Source: Rhodoferax sp. (GTDB lineage Bacteria; Pseudomonadota; Gammaproteobacteria; Burkholderiales; Burkholderiaceae_C). Taken from it: a stretch of DNA of 11,305 bases. The position numbers and the translations under genes were made by a program. Each line of letters begins with the position of its first letter. The first letter of the stretch is position 1. The DNA is taken from contig JAQSDS010000460.1 in assembly GCA_029946045.1 (NCBI GenBank), forward strand, positions 1-11,305, given 5' to 3'. The notes below the pieces were generated by a model. It was given only the letters and a program-made list of their open reading frames with translations. It made no database searches and was not told the DNA's origin. Positions 1 through 6,193 of the stretch are shown piece after piece.

Positions 1-729
1 TTGGATCAGGTCCCGGCGCCGCCCCCGCGCCTTGGCCACCGCCTTGCTCAAAATAGCGTAGCGCCAGGGCCGCAGGTAGCGAAAAGCGAGGTCTTGCAGC
101 TCCCGATACGTCTGGTTGAGGCCCAGTCGGTGGGCAATAGGTGCGTACACCTCGAGTGTTTCCGAGGCTATGCGCCCCCACTTGGCGCGCGGGGCGTCAG
201 ACAGGGTACGCATGTTGTGGGTGCGATCGGCCAGCTTGATCAAAATCACACGCACATCGCGCGCCATGGCCAGCAACATTTTGCGGAACGACTCGGCCTG
301 GTTTTCTTCGCGGGTATTGAAGTGCAGTTTCTCAAGCTTGGTGAGACCGTCCACCAGCTCGGCCACGGGTGAGCCAAAGCGCTCGATCAAATCGGGTTTG
401 GTGACATCGCAATCTTCCAGTGCATCGTGCAGCAGGGCCGCCATCAGCGCCTGGGCATCAAGCTTCCATTCGGCACACTGGGCTGCCACGGCAATGGGGT
501 GGGTGATGTACGGCTCACCGCTGTTGCGCAGCTGCCCCAGGTGGGCTTGGTCCGAAAACCGGTAGGCGAGCCGCACATTTTCCAGGTCGCTGGCACTGAG
601 GTAGTCAAGCTTGCTGGTCAGGCCGGCAAAACTGGCCGCCGCCGCATTCGATTTGGCAGCATTCACCACCTTGGGCTGGAGCTCCCCACGGGTGGAATCT
701 GACGGGTTCTTATTGAGGGCGGCGCACAT
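1..729 (-). CDS. spoT: Bifunctional (p)ppGpp synthetase/hydrolase SpoT (RelA/SpoT family), 5' part only
   Basis: Enzyme of the stringent response: it hydrolyses (p)ppGpp and, in bifunctional members, also makes it. The 243 N-terminal residues are visible; the frame is open at the left edge, so the synthetase, TGS and ACT regions lie outside. The visible part is the HD hydrolase domain. Numbered from ATG 729, R68, H77, H101-D102, E105-D106, D168 and N172 have the same mutual spacing as the hydrolase residues R44, H53, H77-D78, E81-D82, D144 and N148 of the streptococcal Rel enzyme, so hydrolase activity is expected. Strong family segments include THPIAVA, LLHDALED and LADRTHNMRTL. The start is uncertain: neither ATG 729 nor the out-of-frame ATG 734 has a convincing Shine-Dalgarno sequence. 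A GTG pair at about residues 21-22, preceded by GGGGAG 12 nt upstream, is an alternative. It lies downstream of rpoZ on the same strand, behind an intrinsic terminator. Confidence 0.95.
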   Translation of the reverse strand, partial: MCAALNKNPSDSTRGELQPKVVNAAKSNAAAASFAGLTSKLDYLSASDLENVRLAYRFSDQAHLGQLRNSGEPYITHPIAVAAQCAEWKLDAQALMAALLHDALEDCDVTKPDLIERFGSPVAELVDGLTKLEKLHFNTREENQAESFRKMLLAMARDVRVILIKLADRTHNMRTLSDAPRAKWGRIASETLEVYAPIAHRLGLNQTYRELQDLAFRYLRPWRYAILSKAVAKARGRRRDLIQ

Positions 730-773
730 GCCATGAATATAGCGCGCCTGATGCAGATTTGAGCACCAGCAAC

Positions 774-801
774 AAAAAAGCACCGCGAACGGTGCTTTTT
801 T
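774..801 (-). terminator. Intrinsic (Rho-independent) terminator after rpoZ, potentially bidirectional
   Basis: A perfect 6-bp GC-rich stem (780-785 with 790-795) with loop CGAA is flanked on both sides by six-base A/T runs (774-779 and 796-801). On the minus strand the hairpin is followed directly by TTTTTT, 22 nt after the rpoZ stop. The symmetry lets it work in either direction. It separates gmk-rpoZ from spoT. Confidence 0.85.
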
Positions 802-822
802 GACGAGGCCAATTTTCGTGGC

Positions 823-1026
823 TTACAGGGGCACTTTTTTCAGCATCTCAATGCCCACCTTGCCGGCCGCAATTTCACGCAGGGCAGTCACGCCGGGCTT
901 GTTCTTGCTCTCGACCTTGGCGGTGTGGCCGTGGCTGAGCATGCGGGCGCGGTAAGATGCCGCCAGCACCAGCTGAAAGCGGTTAGGGATCTGCAACAGG
1001 CAGTCTTCAACAGTGATACGGGCCAT
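823..1026 (-). CDS. rpoZ: DNA-directed RNA polymerase omega subunit
   Basis: A 67-residue protein recognised over its whole length as RpoZ. It begins [10 protein letters not shown], followed by the conserved segment [18 protein letters not shown] and then [17 protein letters not shown]. Omega binds the beta-prime subunit, helps its folding and assembly, and in proteobacteria forms part of ppGpp site 1 on RNA polymerase. The length is typical of short betaproteobacterial omega proteins. The ATG at 1026 is supported by GGAGA at 1035-1031, four nt before the start. It begins 27 nt after the gmk stop, so co-transcription with gmk is likely. An intrinsic terminator follows 22 nt after the stop. 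Confidence 0.97.
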   Translation of the reverse strand: MARITVEDCLLQIPNRFQLVLAASYRARMLSHGHTAKVESKNKPGVTALREIAAGKVGIEMLKKVPL

Positions 1027-1053
1027 GAATTCTCCAAAACCAGGTGGGGCGCA

Positions 1054-1677
1054 CTAGGCAATATGCAGTGCTTGAAAGGTGTCAGCTCTGGCACGGCGCT
1101 GCGCCAGATACTTGAGTCGCTGTGCATGCACAATGGATTTGAGATCAAACACGGCGCGGTCAAACGACTCGTTGATTATAACGAAGTCGAATTGCGACGC
1201 CTGCGCCATCTCGGCGGCGGCATTCTCCAACCGGGTTTCAATGACATCCGGGGTGTCCTCGCCGCGGCGCTCCAGGCGCGATCGCAGCTCGTCCCAACTG
1301 GGCGGCAAGATGAAAATGGTGACGGCATTGGCAAATATTTTCTTGATCTGCAGCGCCCCCTGGTAGTCGATTTCCAGAATCACATCCGAACCCTGCGCCA
1401 TGCGCTCCTCGATGGCTCTTTTCGAGGTGCCGTAGCGGTGGTTGTGCACATGGGCCCACTCGACAAAAGCGTTGCCCTGGACCATGGCGTCGAACTCGGG
1501 CTCGGAGACAAAAAAATACTCGCGACCGTGCTTTTCCTGGCCGCGCGGCGCGCGCGTGGTGTGCGACACCGACGGCCGCACCAGCGCATCAAGTTCCAGC
1601 AGCGCTTTCACTAGGCTGGACTTGCCAGCACCGCTTGGGGCGGCCACAACAAACAGATTTCCGGGGTAATCAATCAC
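1054..1677 (-). CDS. gmk: Guanylate kinase
   Basis: Phosphorylates GMP (and dGMP) to GDP with ATP in purine salvage and synthesis. The P-loop APSGAGKSS lies near residues 13-21, followed by the GMP-binding region with SHTTRAPR and GREYFF, then the lid region with RLERRGEDT and VIETRL. The start is not ATG. I chose GTG 1677, which gives 207 residues, the usual length, and places the P-loop at the normal distance from the N-terminus. TTG 1704 in the same frame would give 216 residues; an in-frame stop lies just upstream of it. Neither start has a strong ribosome binding site. The gene lies 113-140 nt downstream of yicC (depending on the start) and 27 nt upstream of rpoZ, the common yicC-gmk-rpoZ cluster. 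The identification is secure; only the first nine residues are in doubt. Confidence 0.95.
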   Translation of the reverse strand: MIDYPGNLFVVAAPSGAGKSSLVKALLELDALVRPSVSHTTRAPRGQEKHGREYFFVSEPEFDAMVQGNAFVEWAHVHNHRYGTSKRAIEERMAQGSDVILEIDYQGALQIKKIFANAVTIFILPPSWDELRSRLERRGEDTPDVIETRLENAAAEMAQASQFDFVIINESFDRAVFDLKSIVHAQRLKYLAQRRARADTFQALHIA

Positions 1678-1817
1678 GGCGGGGTTCTTTTGAAAAGACA
1701 GCAATGGGCTTATTCAGGCCTTGCGCAAAATTGTTCCAGCTAGGCGCTCCGACGCAGGCTGTACAGACGTACGACAAGAAGGAACAACGACGCTGGGGCG
1801 GTTTTGCTTAAGTCCTA

Positions 1818-2735
1818 TTATTCTATGTTTTGAACTTGCTCACGCATCTGTTCAATCAGCACCTTCATGTCAACTGAAATGTGCGTCAGTTCCAGCGCCG
1901 CCGACTTGGAGCCCAGCGTGTTGGCTTCGCGGTGCAACTCCTGAATCAAAAAGTCAAGCCGCTTGCCGACTTCGCCGCCCTTGGCCAGCAGCCGGTCGAG
2001 CTCATCCAGATGGGAGCCCAGCCGCGTCAGTTCCTCGGCCACGTCGATGCGGATGGCAAACGCGGTGGCCTCGGCCAGCGCCCGGTCTTGCGCGGCTTCT
2101 GGCAAGGCACCGCCGTCAACCAGCCCCATGGCATCGCGCCAGCGGTCCAGGAAACGCTGGCGCTGTTGCGCCACCAGTTGCGGCACCAGCGGCCCGGCCT
2201 GTGCGGCCAGGCTGCGCAATTGCACCATGCGGTCCTGCAGCATCAGCACCAGGCGGGCGCCTTCGCGCTCCCGTGCCGCCAGCAGCGAGGTCACCACCTG
2301 CTCGGCCAGCGACAGCAGGTCAGGCTGCCAATCGTGCTCGCTCACCGTGCTACCCGTCGTCAAGCGAAGCACATCGGCCACGCTCAAGGGCGTAGCCTGC
2401 GGCAGCCAGGTTTTGACATTGTCCTGAATCGAATTGAGGCGTTGCAGCAGCCGCGCCGAAGGCTCGGCAACCAGGTTGGCGGCGCTGCTTTCCAGCGCGG
2501 CACGCACCTCGACCTTGCCGCGCTTGAGGCGGCCCACCAGCAATTCGCGCAAGGCCGGCTCAAAGCTGCGCAGCTCGTCTGTGAGCTTGAAGCTCAAATC
2601 GAGGTAACGGCTGTTGACCGAGCGGATTTCAAGGCCCAGACGCGCAGCCGATGCGGCCGTGCCTTCGGCCGCGGGGGACGTTGTGGCAGGGCTGTGCTGG
2701 GCACTGGCATAACCGGTCATGCTGTAAACTGGCAT
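1818..2735 (-). CDS. yicC: YicC family endoribonuclease (formerly YicC-like stress protein)
   Basis: The N-terminus MPVYSMTGYA and the segment LEIRSVNSRYLDL are hallmarks of the YicC N-terminal domain. The C-terminus, with KRLDFLIQELHREANT and a tail rich in ELTHISVDMKVLIEQMREQ, is the DUF1732 domain. Members from E. coli (YicC) and B. subtilis (YloC) have been described as metal-dependent endoribonucleases acting on RNA. I chose ATG 2735 (305 residues) because family proteins normally begin directly at the MxxSMTGY motif; ATG 2744 would add MID. No strong ribosome binding site is seen for either. A short Ala/Thr/Ser-rich insertion (about residues 12-28) sits between the MTGYA strand and LEIRSVN and makes the protein somewhat longer than the usual 290 or so residues. 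It is divergent from the kinase gene and lies upstream of gmk, as in many bacteria. Confidence 0.93.
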   Translation of the reverse strand: MPVYSMTGYASAQHSPATTSPAAEGTAASAARLGLEIRSVNSRYLDLSFKLTDELRSFEPALRELLVGRLKRGKVEVRAALESSAANLVAEPSARLLQRLNSIQDNVKTWLPQATPLSVADVLRLTTGSTVSEHDWQPDLLSLAEQVVTSLLAAREREGARLVLMLQDRMVQLRSLAAQAGPLVPQLVAQQRQRFLDRWRDAMGLVDGGALPEAAQDRALAEATAFAIRIDVAEELTRLGSHLDELDRLLAKGGEVGKRLDFLIQELHREANTLGSKSAALELTHISVDMKVLIEQMREQVQNIE

Positions 2736-2814
2736 ATCAATCATCTGTGGTGTTAAGTGGCCTCAAGAATAACACCCGGCTCCAGCAAAAACCGAACCCT
2801 GTTCCTTTGAAGCC

Positions 2815-3780
2815 ATGTCCAAATCCAAACCATCTCCGCTATCGCCAGGTACCCAGATTGGTGGCTACCGGGTGGTGCGCCGGGTCGCCGCAGGCGGTTT
2901 TGGCGTGGTTTATCTGGCCACCGGCACCGATGACCAGCGAGTCGCCATCAAGGAATATTTACCGGCGTCGCTGGTTACCCGCGAACCGGGTCTGCTGGCG
3001 CCGCAGGTGGCCCCCGACAAACTCTCGCTGTACCGACTGGGCCTGAAAAGCTTTTTCGAAGAGGGGCGCTCGCTGGCGCAAATTTCCCATCCTTCGGTGG
3101 TCAGCGTGCTGAACTTTTTCAGGGAAAACGAAACGGTTTACATGGTGACCGACTACCTTGAAGGTGCCAGCCTGCAAGACTTCATTGTGGTGGCACGGGA
3201 TCTTAAAAAAGACAAGGTCTTTCGCGAATCCACGATCCGCTCGCTGTTCGACGAAATCCTGCGCGGCTTGCGCATTGTTCACCAGCACAAAATGCTGCAT
3301 CTGGACATCAAACCCGCCAACATTTTCATCACCGACGACAACCGGGCCGTGCTGATCGACTTCGGTGCAGCGCGTGAAGTCCTGACCAAAGAAAGCAACT
3401 TCATTCGTCCCATGTACACCCCGGGCTTTGCCGCCCCCGAAATGTACCGGCGCGACACCACCATGGGGCCCTGGACAGATATTTACGCCATTGGCGCCTG
3501 CATGTTTGCCTGCATGCACGGCTACCCCCCCAGCGAGGCGCCGCAACGCCAGCCCGAAGACAAGACCGTGCAGATCTTGAAGCGTTTTCGTGGCATCTAT
3601 TCTGACGATCTGGTCGAAATTGTGCAGTGGTGCATGGCGCTGGACCCGCTGGAGCGGCCGCAGTCGGTGTTTGCCCTGCAAAAGGAACTCAATCGCGCCG
3701 GGACCCGCCGCTACACCCAACTCTCGGTGGGCGACAAGGTCAAACAGCAGCTCGGCAGCATGCTCGACAGAAATGGGTAA
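2815..3780 (+). CDS. Hanks-type serine/threonine protein kinase, cytosolic, non-RD catalytic loop
   Basis: A 321-residue eukaryotic-like protein kinase. The motifs appear in order: glycine-rich loop AAGGFGVVY (25-33), ATP-anchoring lysine in VAIKEY (K46), helix-C glutamate in FFEEGRS (E82 or E83), catalytic loop HLDIKPANI (162-170; D164, K166, N169), metal-binding DFG (182-184), APE-type motif (207-209) and TDIYAIG (221-227). All catalytic residues are intact, so it should be active. The residue before the catalytic Asp is Leu rather than Arg, making it a non-RD kinase. No transmembrane segment, PASTA or other sensor domain is visible; after the kinase fold there is only a tail of about 30 residues. 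A PP2C phosphatase starts 9 nt downstream, so the two probably form a reversible phosphorylation pair. Substrates are unknown. ATG 2815 lacks a good ribosome binding site. Confidence 0.93.
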   Translation: MSKSKPSPLSPGTQIGGYRVVRRVAAGGFGVVYLATGTDDQRVAIKEYLPASLVTREPGLLAPQVAPDKLSLYRLGLKSFFEEGRSLAQISHPSVVSVLNFFRENETVYMVTDYLEGASLQDFIVVARDLKKDKVFRESTIRSLFDEILRGLRIVHQHKMLHLDIKPANIFITDDNRAVLIDFGAAREVLTKESNFIRPMYTPGFAAPEMYRRDTTMGPWTDIYAIGACMFACMHGYPPSEAPQRQPEDKTVQILKRFRGIYSDDLVEIVQWCMALDPLERPQSVFALQKELNRAGTRRYTQLSVGDKVKQQLGSMLDRNG

Positions 3781-3789
3781 AAAAGCCTG

Positions 3790-4560
3790 ATGCGTTTTTC
3801 AGTCTTCCAGGTCAGCCGCCAGGGTGGGCGCAAGAACAACGAGGACCGCATGGGTTACAGCTACACCCGCGACAGTGCGGTGCTGATGCTGGCCGATGGC
3901 ATGGGCGGGCATCCGGAAGGCGAAGTAGCTGCACGTTTGGCCATGGAAACGGTGGCCAGCCTGTTTCAACACATGGCGCAGCCCAAACTCGACGACATGG
4001 CTGGTTTCCTGGAGCAGGCCATGATGGCGGCGCATCACCATATTTTGCAATACGCCGCAGAGCATGCCCTGGCAGACACACCACGCACCACCCTGGTGCT
4101 GGCGGTGATCCAGTCGGGACAGGTGCGCTGGGCCCATTGCGGGGATTCCAGGTTCTATCTGATTCGCCAGCAACAACTGCTGACCCGCACCCAGGACCAT
4201 TCTTTTACCGAGCGCGGCCGTCACCCTGAGGGTATCGCCAGCCCGGGGCCTGCAGAGCCCAACCGCAACGTGCTCTTCACCTGCCTGGGTTCACCCACCC
4301 GGCCGGTTTTCAGCGTGACCGAGCCACTGGTCTTGCAGCAGGGCGACACCCTTATGCTCTGCTCCGATGGTTTGTGGGCGAGCCTGCCCGAACAAGACAT
4401 CGTCGCCGAATTGAGTCAAAAACCAGCAGAAAAGGCGGTGCCCGACCTGGTCGACAAGGCGCTGCTACAGGCCGGTGCCCGCAGCGACAACGTGACCTGT
4501 CTTGCGCTCAACTGGCTGACACCCGACCCCTTCATCAACACCAACCCGGGCCAGTCCTGA
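3790..4560 (+). CDS. PP2C-family (PPM) serine/threonine protein phosphatase
   Basis: A 256-residue stand-alone PP2C domain, expected to remove phosphate from Ser/Thr (Stp/PrpC-like) with Mn or Mg. The motifs are complete: NNEDR (16-20), ADGMGGH (35-41, with metal-binding D36), TPRTTLV (97-103), HCGDSR (116-121), QDHS (135-138), CSDGLW (191-196, D193) and RSDNVT (231-236, D233). No membrane segment or added sensor domain is present. The gene starts 9 nt after the kinase stop, so translational coupling is likely, and it ends one nt before the rph ATG. The likely role, inferred from position, is to reverse phosphorylation by the upstream kinase. Confidence 0.94.
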   Translation: MRFSVFQVSRQGGRKNNEDRMGYSYTRDSAVLMLADGMGGHPEGEVAARLAMETVASLFQHMAQPKLDDMAGFLEQAMMAAHHHILQYAAEHALADTPRTTLVLAVIQSGQVRWAHCGDSRFYLIRQQQLLTRTQDHSFTERGRHPEGIASPGPAEPNRNVLFTCLGSPTRPVFSVTEPLVLQQGDTLMLCSDGLWASLPEQDIVAELSQKPAEKAVPDLVDKALLQAGARSDNVTCLALNWLTPDPFINTNPGQS

Positions 4561-4561
4561 C

Positions 4562-5302
4562 ATGAACGAATTTCTCCGAACCGGCGCGCGCGCCGCCCAT
4601 GCGCTGCGCCCGGTCACGCTCACCCGCCACTACACCCGGCACGCCGAGGGCTCGGTGCTGGTGGCGTTCGGCCATACCAAGGTGCTGTGTAATGCCTCGG
4701 TGCTCGACAAGGTGCCGCCACACCAAAAAGGCAGCGGACAGGGCTGGGTGACCGCCGAATACGGCATGCTGCCGCGCGCCACCCACAGCCGCAGCGACCG
4801 CGAGGCCGCCCGTGGCAAACAGAGCGGGCGCACCCAGGAAATCCAGCGTCTGATCGGCCGCGCCCTGCGTTCGGTTTTTGACCTGACCCTGCTGGGCGAG
4901 CGCACCCTGCACCTGGACTGCGATGTGATTCAAGCCGACGGCGGCACCCGCACGGCCGCCATCACGGGCGCCTTTGTGGCCGCGCAAGACGCTGTCAACG
5001 GTTTGCTGCTCCAGGGCAAGCTGACCCGCTCGCCCATTCGCGAAGCCGTGGCCGCGATCTCCGTCGGTATCGTGCAAGGCACGCCGTTGCTCGACCTGGA
5101 ATACACCGAAGACTCGGCCTGCGACACCGACATGAACGTGGTCATGACCGCCAGCGGCCACTATGTCGAGGTCCAGGGCACGGCCGAAGGTGCCGCCTTT
5201 AGCCGTCTTGAGATGGACGCGCTGCTGGCGCTGGCCGACCAAGGCATTCGCGAACTGATCCAACTGCAACAAGAAGCGCTCGCCGGTGCCGCGCTGCCAT
5301 GA
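4562..5302 (+). CDS. rph: Ribonuclease PH
   Basis: Phosphate-dependent 3'-to-5' exoribonuclease that trims the 3' ends of tRNA precursors and degrades structured RNA, acting as a hexameric ring. At 246 residues it is slightly longer than the usual 238. Diagnostic segments include [17 protein letters not shown] (61-77), [12 protein letters not shown] (89-100), the phosphate-binding GGTRT (127-131) and the metal/catalytic stretch [15 protein letters not shown] with D178, D184 and D190. It is intact and should be active. It starts one nt after the phosphatase stop, and its TGA overlaps the rdgB ATG in an ATGA junction, so it is probably in one operon with its neighbours. The rph-rdgB pairing is common in proteobacteria. 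Confidence 0.97.
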   Translation: MNEFLRTGARAAHALRPVTLTRHYTRHAEGSVLVAFGHTKVLCNASVLDKVPPHQKGSGQGWVTAEYGMLPRATHSRSDREAARGKQSGRTQEIQRLIGRALRSVFDLTLLGERTLHLDCDVIQADGGTRTAAITGAFVAAQDAVNGLLLQGKLTRSPIREAVAAISVGIVQGTPLLDLEYTEDSACDTDMNVVMTASGHYVEVQGTAEGAAFSRLEMDALLALADQGIRELIQLQQEALAGAALP

Positions 5303-5898
5303 GGATCGTTCTGGCCTCCAACAACGCTGGCAAACTGGCCGAGCTACATGCCATGTTTGCGCCGCTGGGGTTTGCGCTGGTGCCGCAAGGTCAGTTGGGC
5401 ATTCCCGAAGCGGACGAGCCGTTTCACACCTTCATTGAAAACGCGTTGGCCAAGGCGCGCCACGCCGCGCAACACAGCGGCCTGCCCGCCGTAGCCGACG
5501 ATGCCGGCCTGTGTGTCGACGCCTTTGGCGGCCTGCCGGGTGTGCAAACCGCTTTTTATGCGACCCAATTCGGTTATCCCAAGAGCGACGACAACAACGT
5601 GCGCGCCCTGCTGGAGCAAATGCAGGGCATCACCAACCGCCGGGCGGCGATGGTCAGCACGCTGGTGGCGTTGCGCTCGGCCGATGACCCGGAACCGCTG
5701 GTGGCGGTGGGCCGGGTGGTGGGCGAGATCGCCCGCGAGCCCATGGGCTCCAACGGCTTTGGTTTTGACCCGGTGATGTTCATCCCCGAGTTTGGTCAAA
5801 CCTTTGCACAGTTGCCGGTCGAAGTCAAAAACGCCAATAGCCACCGGGGACGTGCTGCGGCGGCCATGGTGGCGTTGATGCGTGAGCGGTGGCTGTGA
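5299..5898 (+). CDS. rdgB: Non-canonical purine NTP pyrophosphatase (RdgB/HAM1 family; dITP/XTP pyrophosphatase)
   Basis: Hydrolyses ITP, dITP and XTP to the monophosphates, keeping deaminated purines out of DNA and RNA. The 199-residue protein has the family motifs in order: nucleotide-binding ASNNAGK (6-12), [11 protein letters not shown] (44-54), ADDAGL with catalytic D68 (66-71), GFGFDPVM (153-160) and SHRGRA (181-186). The start is fixed by the ATGA overlap with rph. It is the last gene of the kinase-phosphatase-rph-rdgB group. No ordinary terminator with a T-run follows; the first structured element downstream is the palindromic repeat starting at 5934. Confidence 0.96.
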   Translation: MRIVLASNNAGKLAELHAMFAPLGFALVPQGQLGIPEADEPFHTFIENALAKARHAAQHSGLPAVADDAGLCVDAFGGLPGVQTAFYATQFGYPKSDDNNVRALLEQMQGITNRRAAMVSTLVALRSADDPEPLVAVGRVVGEIAREPMGSNGFGFDPVMFIPEFGQTFAQLPVEVKNANSHRGRAAAAMVALMRERWL

Positions 5899-5903
5899 GG
5901 GAT

Positions 5904-5917
5904 CGGATACCGGATAC
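5904..5917. repeat. Tandem 7-mer CGGATAC x2
   Basis: Two perfect adjacent copies of CGGATAC lie six nt after the rdgB stop. With only two short copies it may be a chance or replication-slippage event. No function is implied. Confidence 0.5.
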
Positions 5918-5933
5918 CGCTGTAGCCCAACCC

Positions 5934-6009
5934 GCGCGGCAGGCCCTGTGGGCGGCTTGCCTCTACTGGAGTACCAGAAATCGTCAGCCCCCCACAGGGC
6001 CTACCACGC
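5934..6009 (-). repeat. 76-nt palindromic stem-loop element, copy 1
   Basis: The arms 5934-5952 and 5991-6009 pair over 19 positions: 12 perfect bp (5941-5952 with 5991-6002), and 5 bp plus two G.U wobbles in the outer seven when read as minus-strand RNA. A C.C (G.G on the other strand) mismatch and four more bp (5954-5957 with 5986-5989) follow. The loop contains a small CTGG/CCAG hairpin (5966-5969 with 5974-5977). The 20-nt core at 5964-5983 is repeated inverted, 19 of 20 identical, in the second copy at 6123-6142. Strand is given by the direction in which wobble pairs form. No transposase, target duplication or T-run is seen. It may be an extragenic palindrome or MITE-like repeat, or part of a transcript. 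Confidence 0.8.
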
Positions 6010-6096
6010 TGGACAACCGATCAAACACGACCCGTGGCCATCTGCCGATGAGGCTGCTGGAATTCAGCGTATGTCTGCAAACGAACCGCGACATCG

Positions 6097-6172
6097 GCGC
6101 GGCAGCCGGAAGGGGTGATCGCCGATTTCTGGTACCCCAGTATGAGGCGGTCGCCCCTTCCGGCTGCCGCGC
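6097..6172 (+). repeat. 76-nt palindromic stem-loop element, copy 2
   Basis: A perfect 19-bp inverted repeat (6097-6115 with 6154-6172) continues with eight more pairs, two of them G.U, to 6123/6146, giving a stem of 27 bp. The 22-nt loop holds a CTGG-TACC-CCAG hairpin (6129-6140). Its outer nine bases (GCGCGGCAG) and loop core match copy 1 read on the other strand, while stem positions 10-15 and 17 are mostly different yet still fully paired. It ends 21 nt before the hemW ATG, so it would lie in the hemW 5' untranslated region of any transcript coming from upstream. Confidence 0.85.
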
Positions 6173-6193
6173 AGTTCACAACTAAAAATTTCG

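Noticed and set aside
1731..1787. 7-bp inverted repeat TTGTTCC/GGAACAA in the gmk-yicC spacer
   Set aside because: The arms are short and 43 nt apart; this is expected by chance and there is no supporting promoter layout.
1881..2756. Long plus-strand open frame opposite yicC
   Set aside because: Antisense shadow of a recognised conserved gene; the predicted protein is rich in Gln, Arg and His with no family pattern.
4535..5272. Long minus-strand open frame opposite rph (and a similar one at 2959-3720 opposite the kinase)
   Set aside because: Both oppose conserved genes with intact catalytic motifs and have no recognisable domain of their own.
5934..6009. Copy 1 as an ordinary intrinsic terminator for rdgB
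   Set aside because: The stem is strong but no T-run follows on the plus strand (the next bases are TGGACAACC), and the loop is long and conserved, unlike a simple terminator.
5934..6172. CRISPR array or integron attC interpretation of the two palindromes
   Set aside because: There are only two copies and they are inverted, without regular spacers or leader. The attC core-site signatures (RYYYAAC/GTTRRRY) are not present at the ends, and no integrase is nearby.
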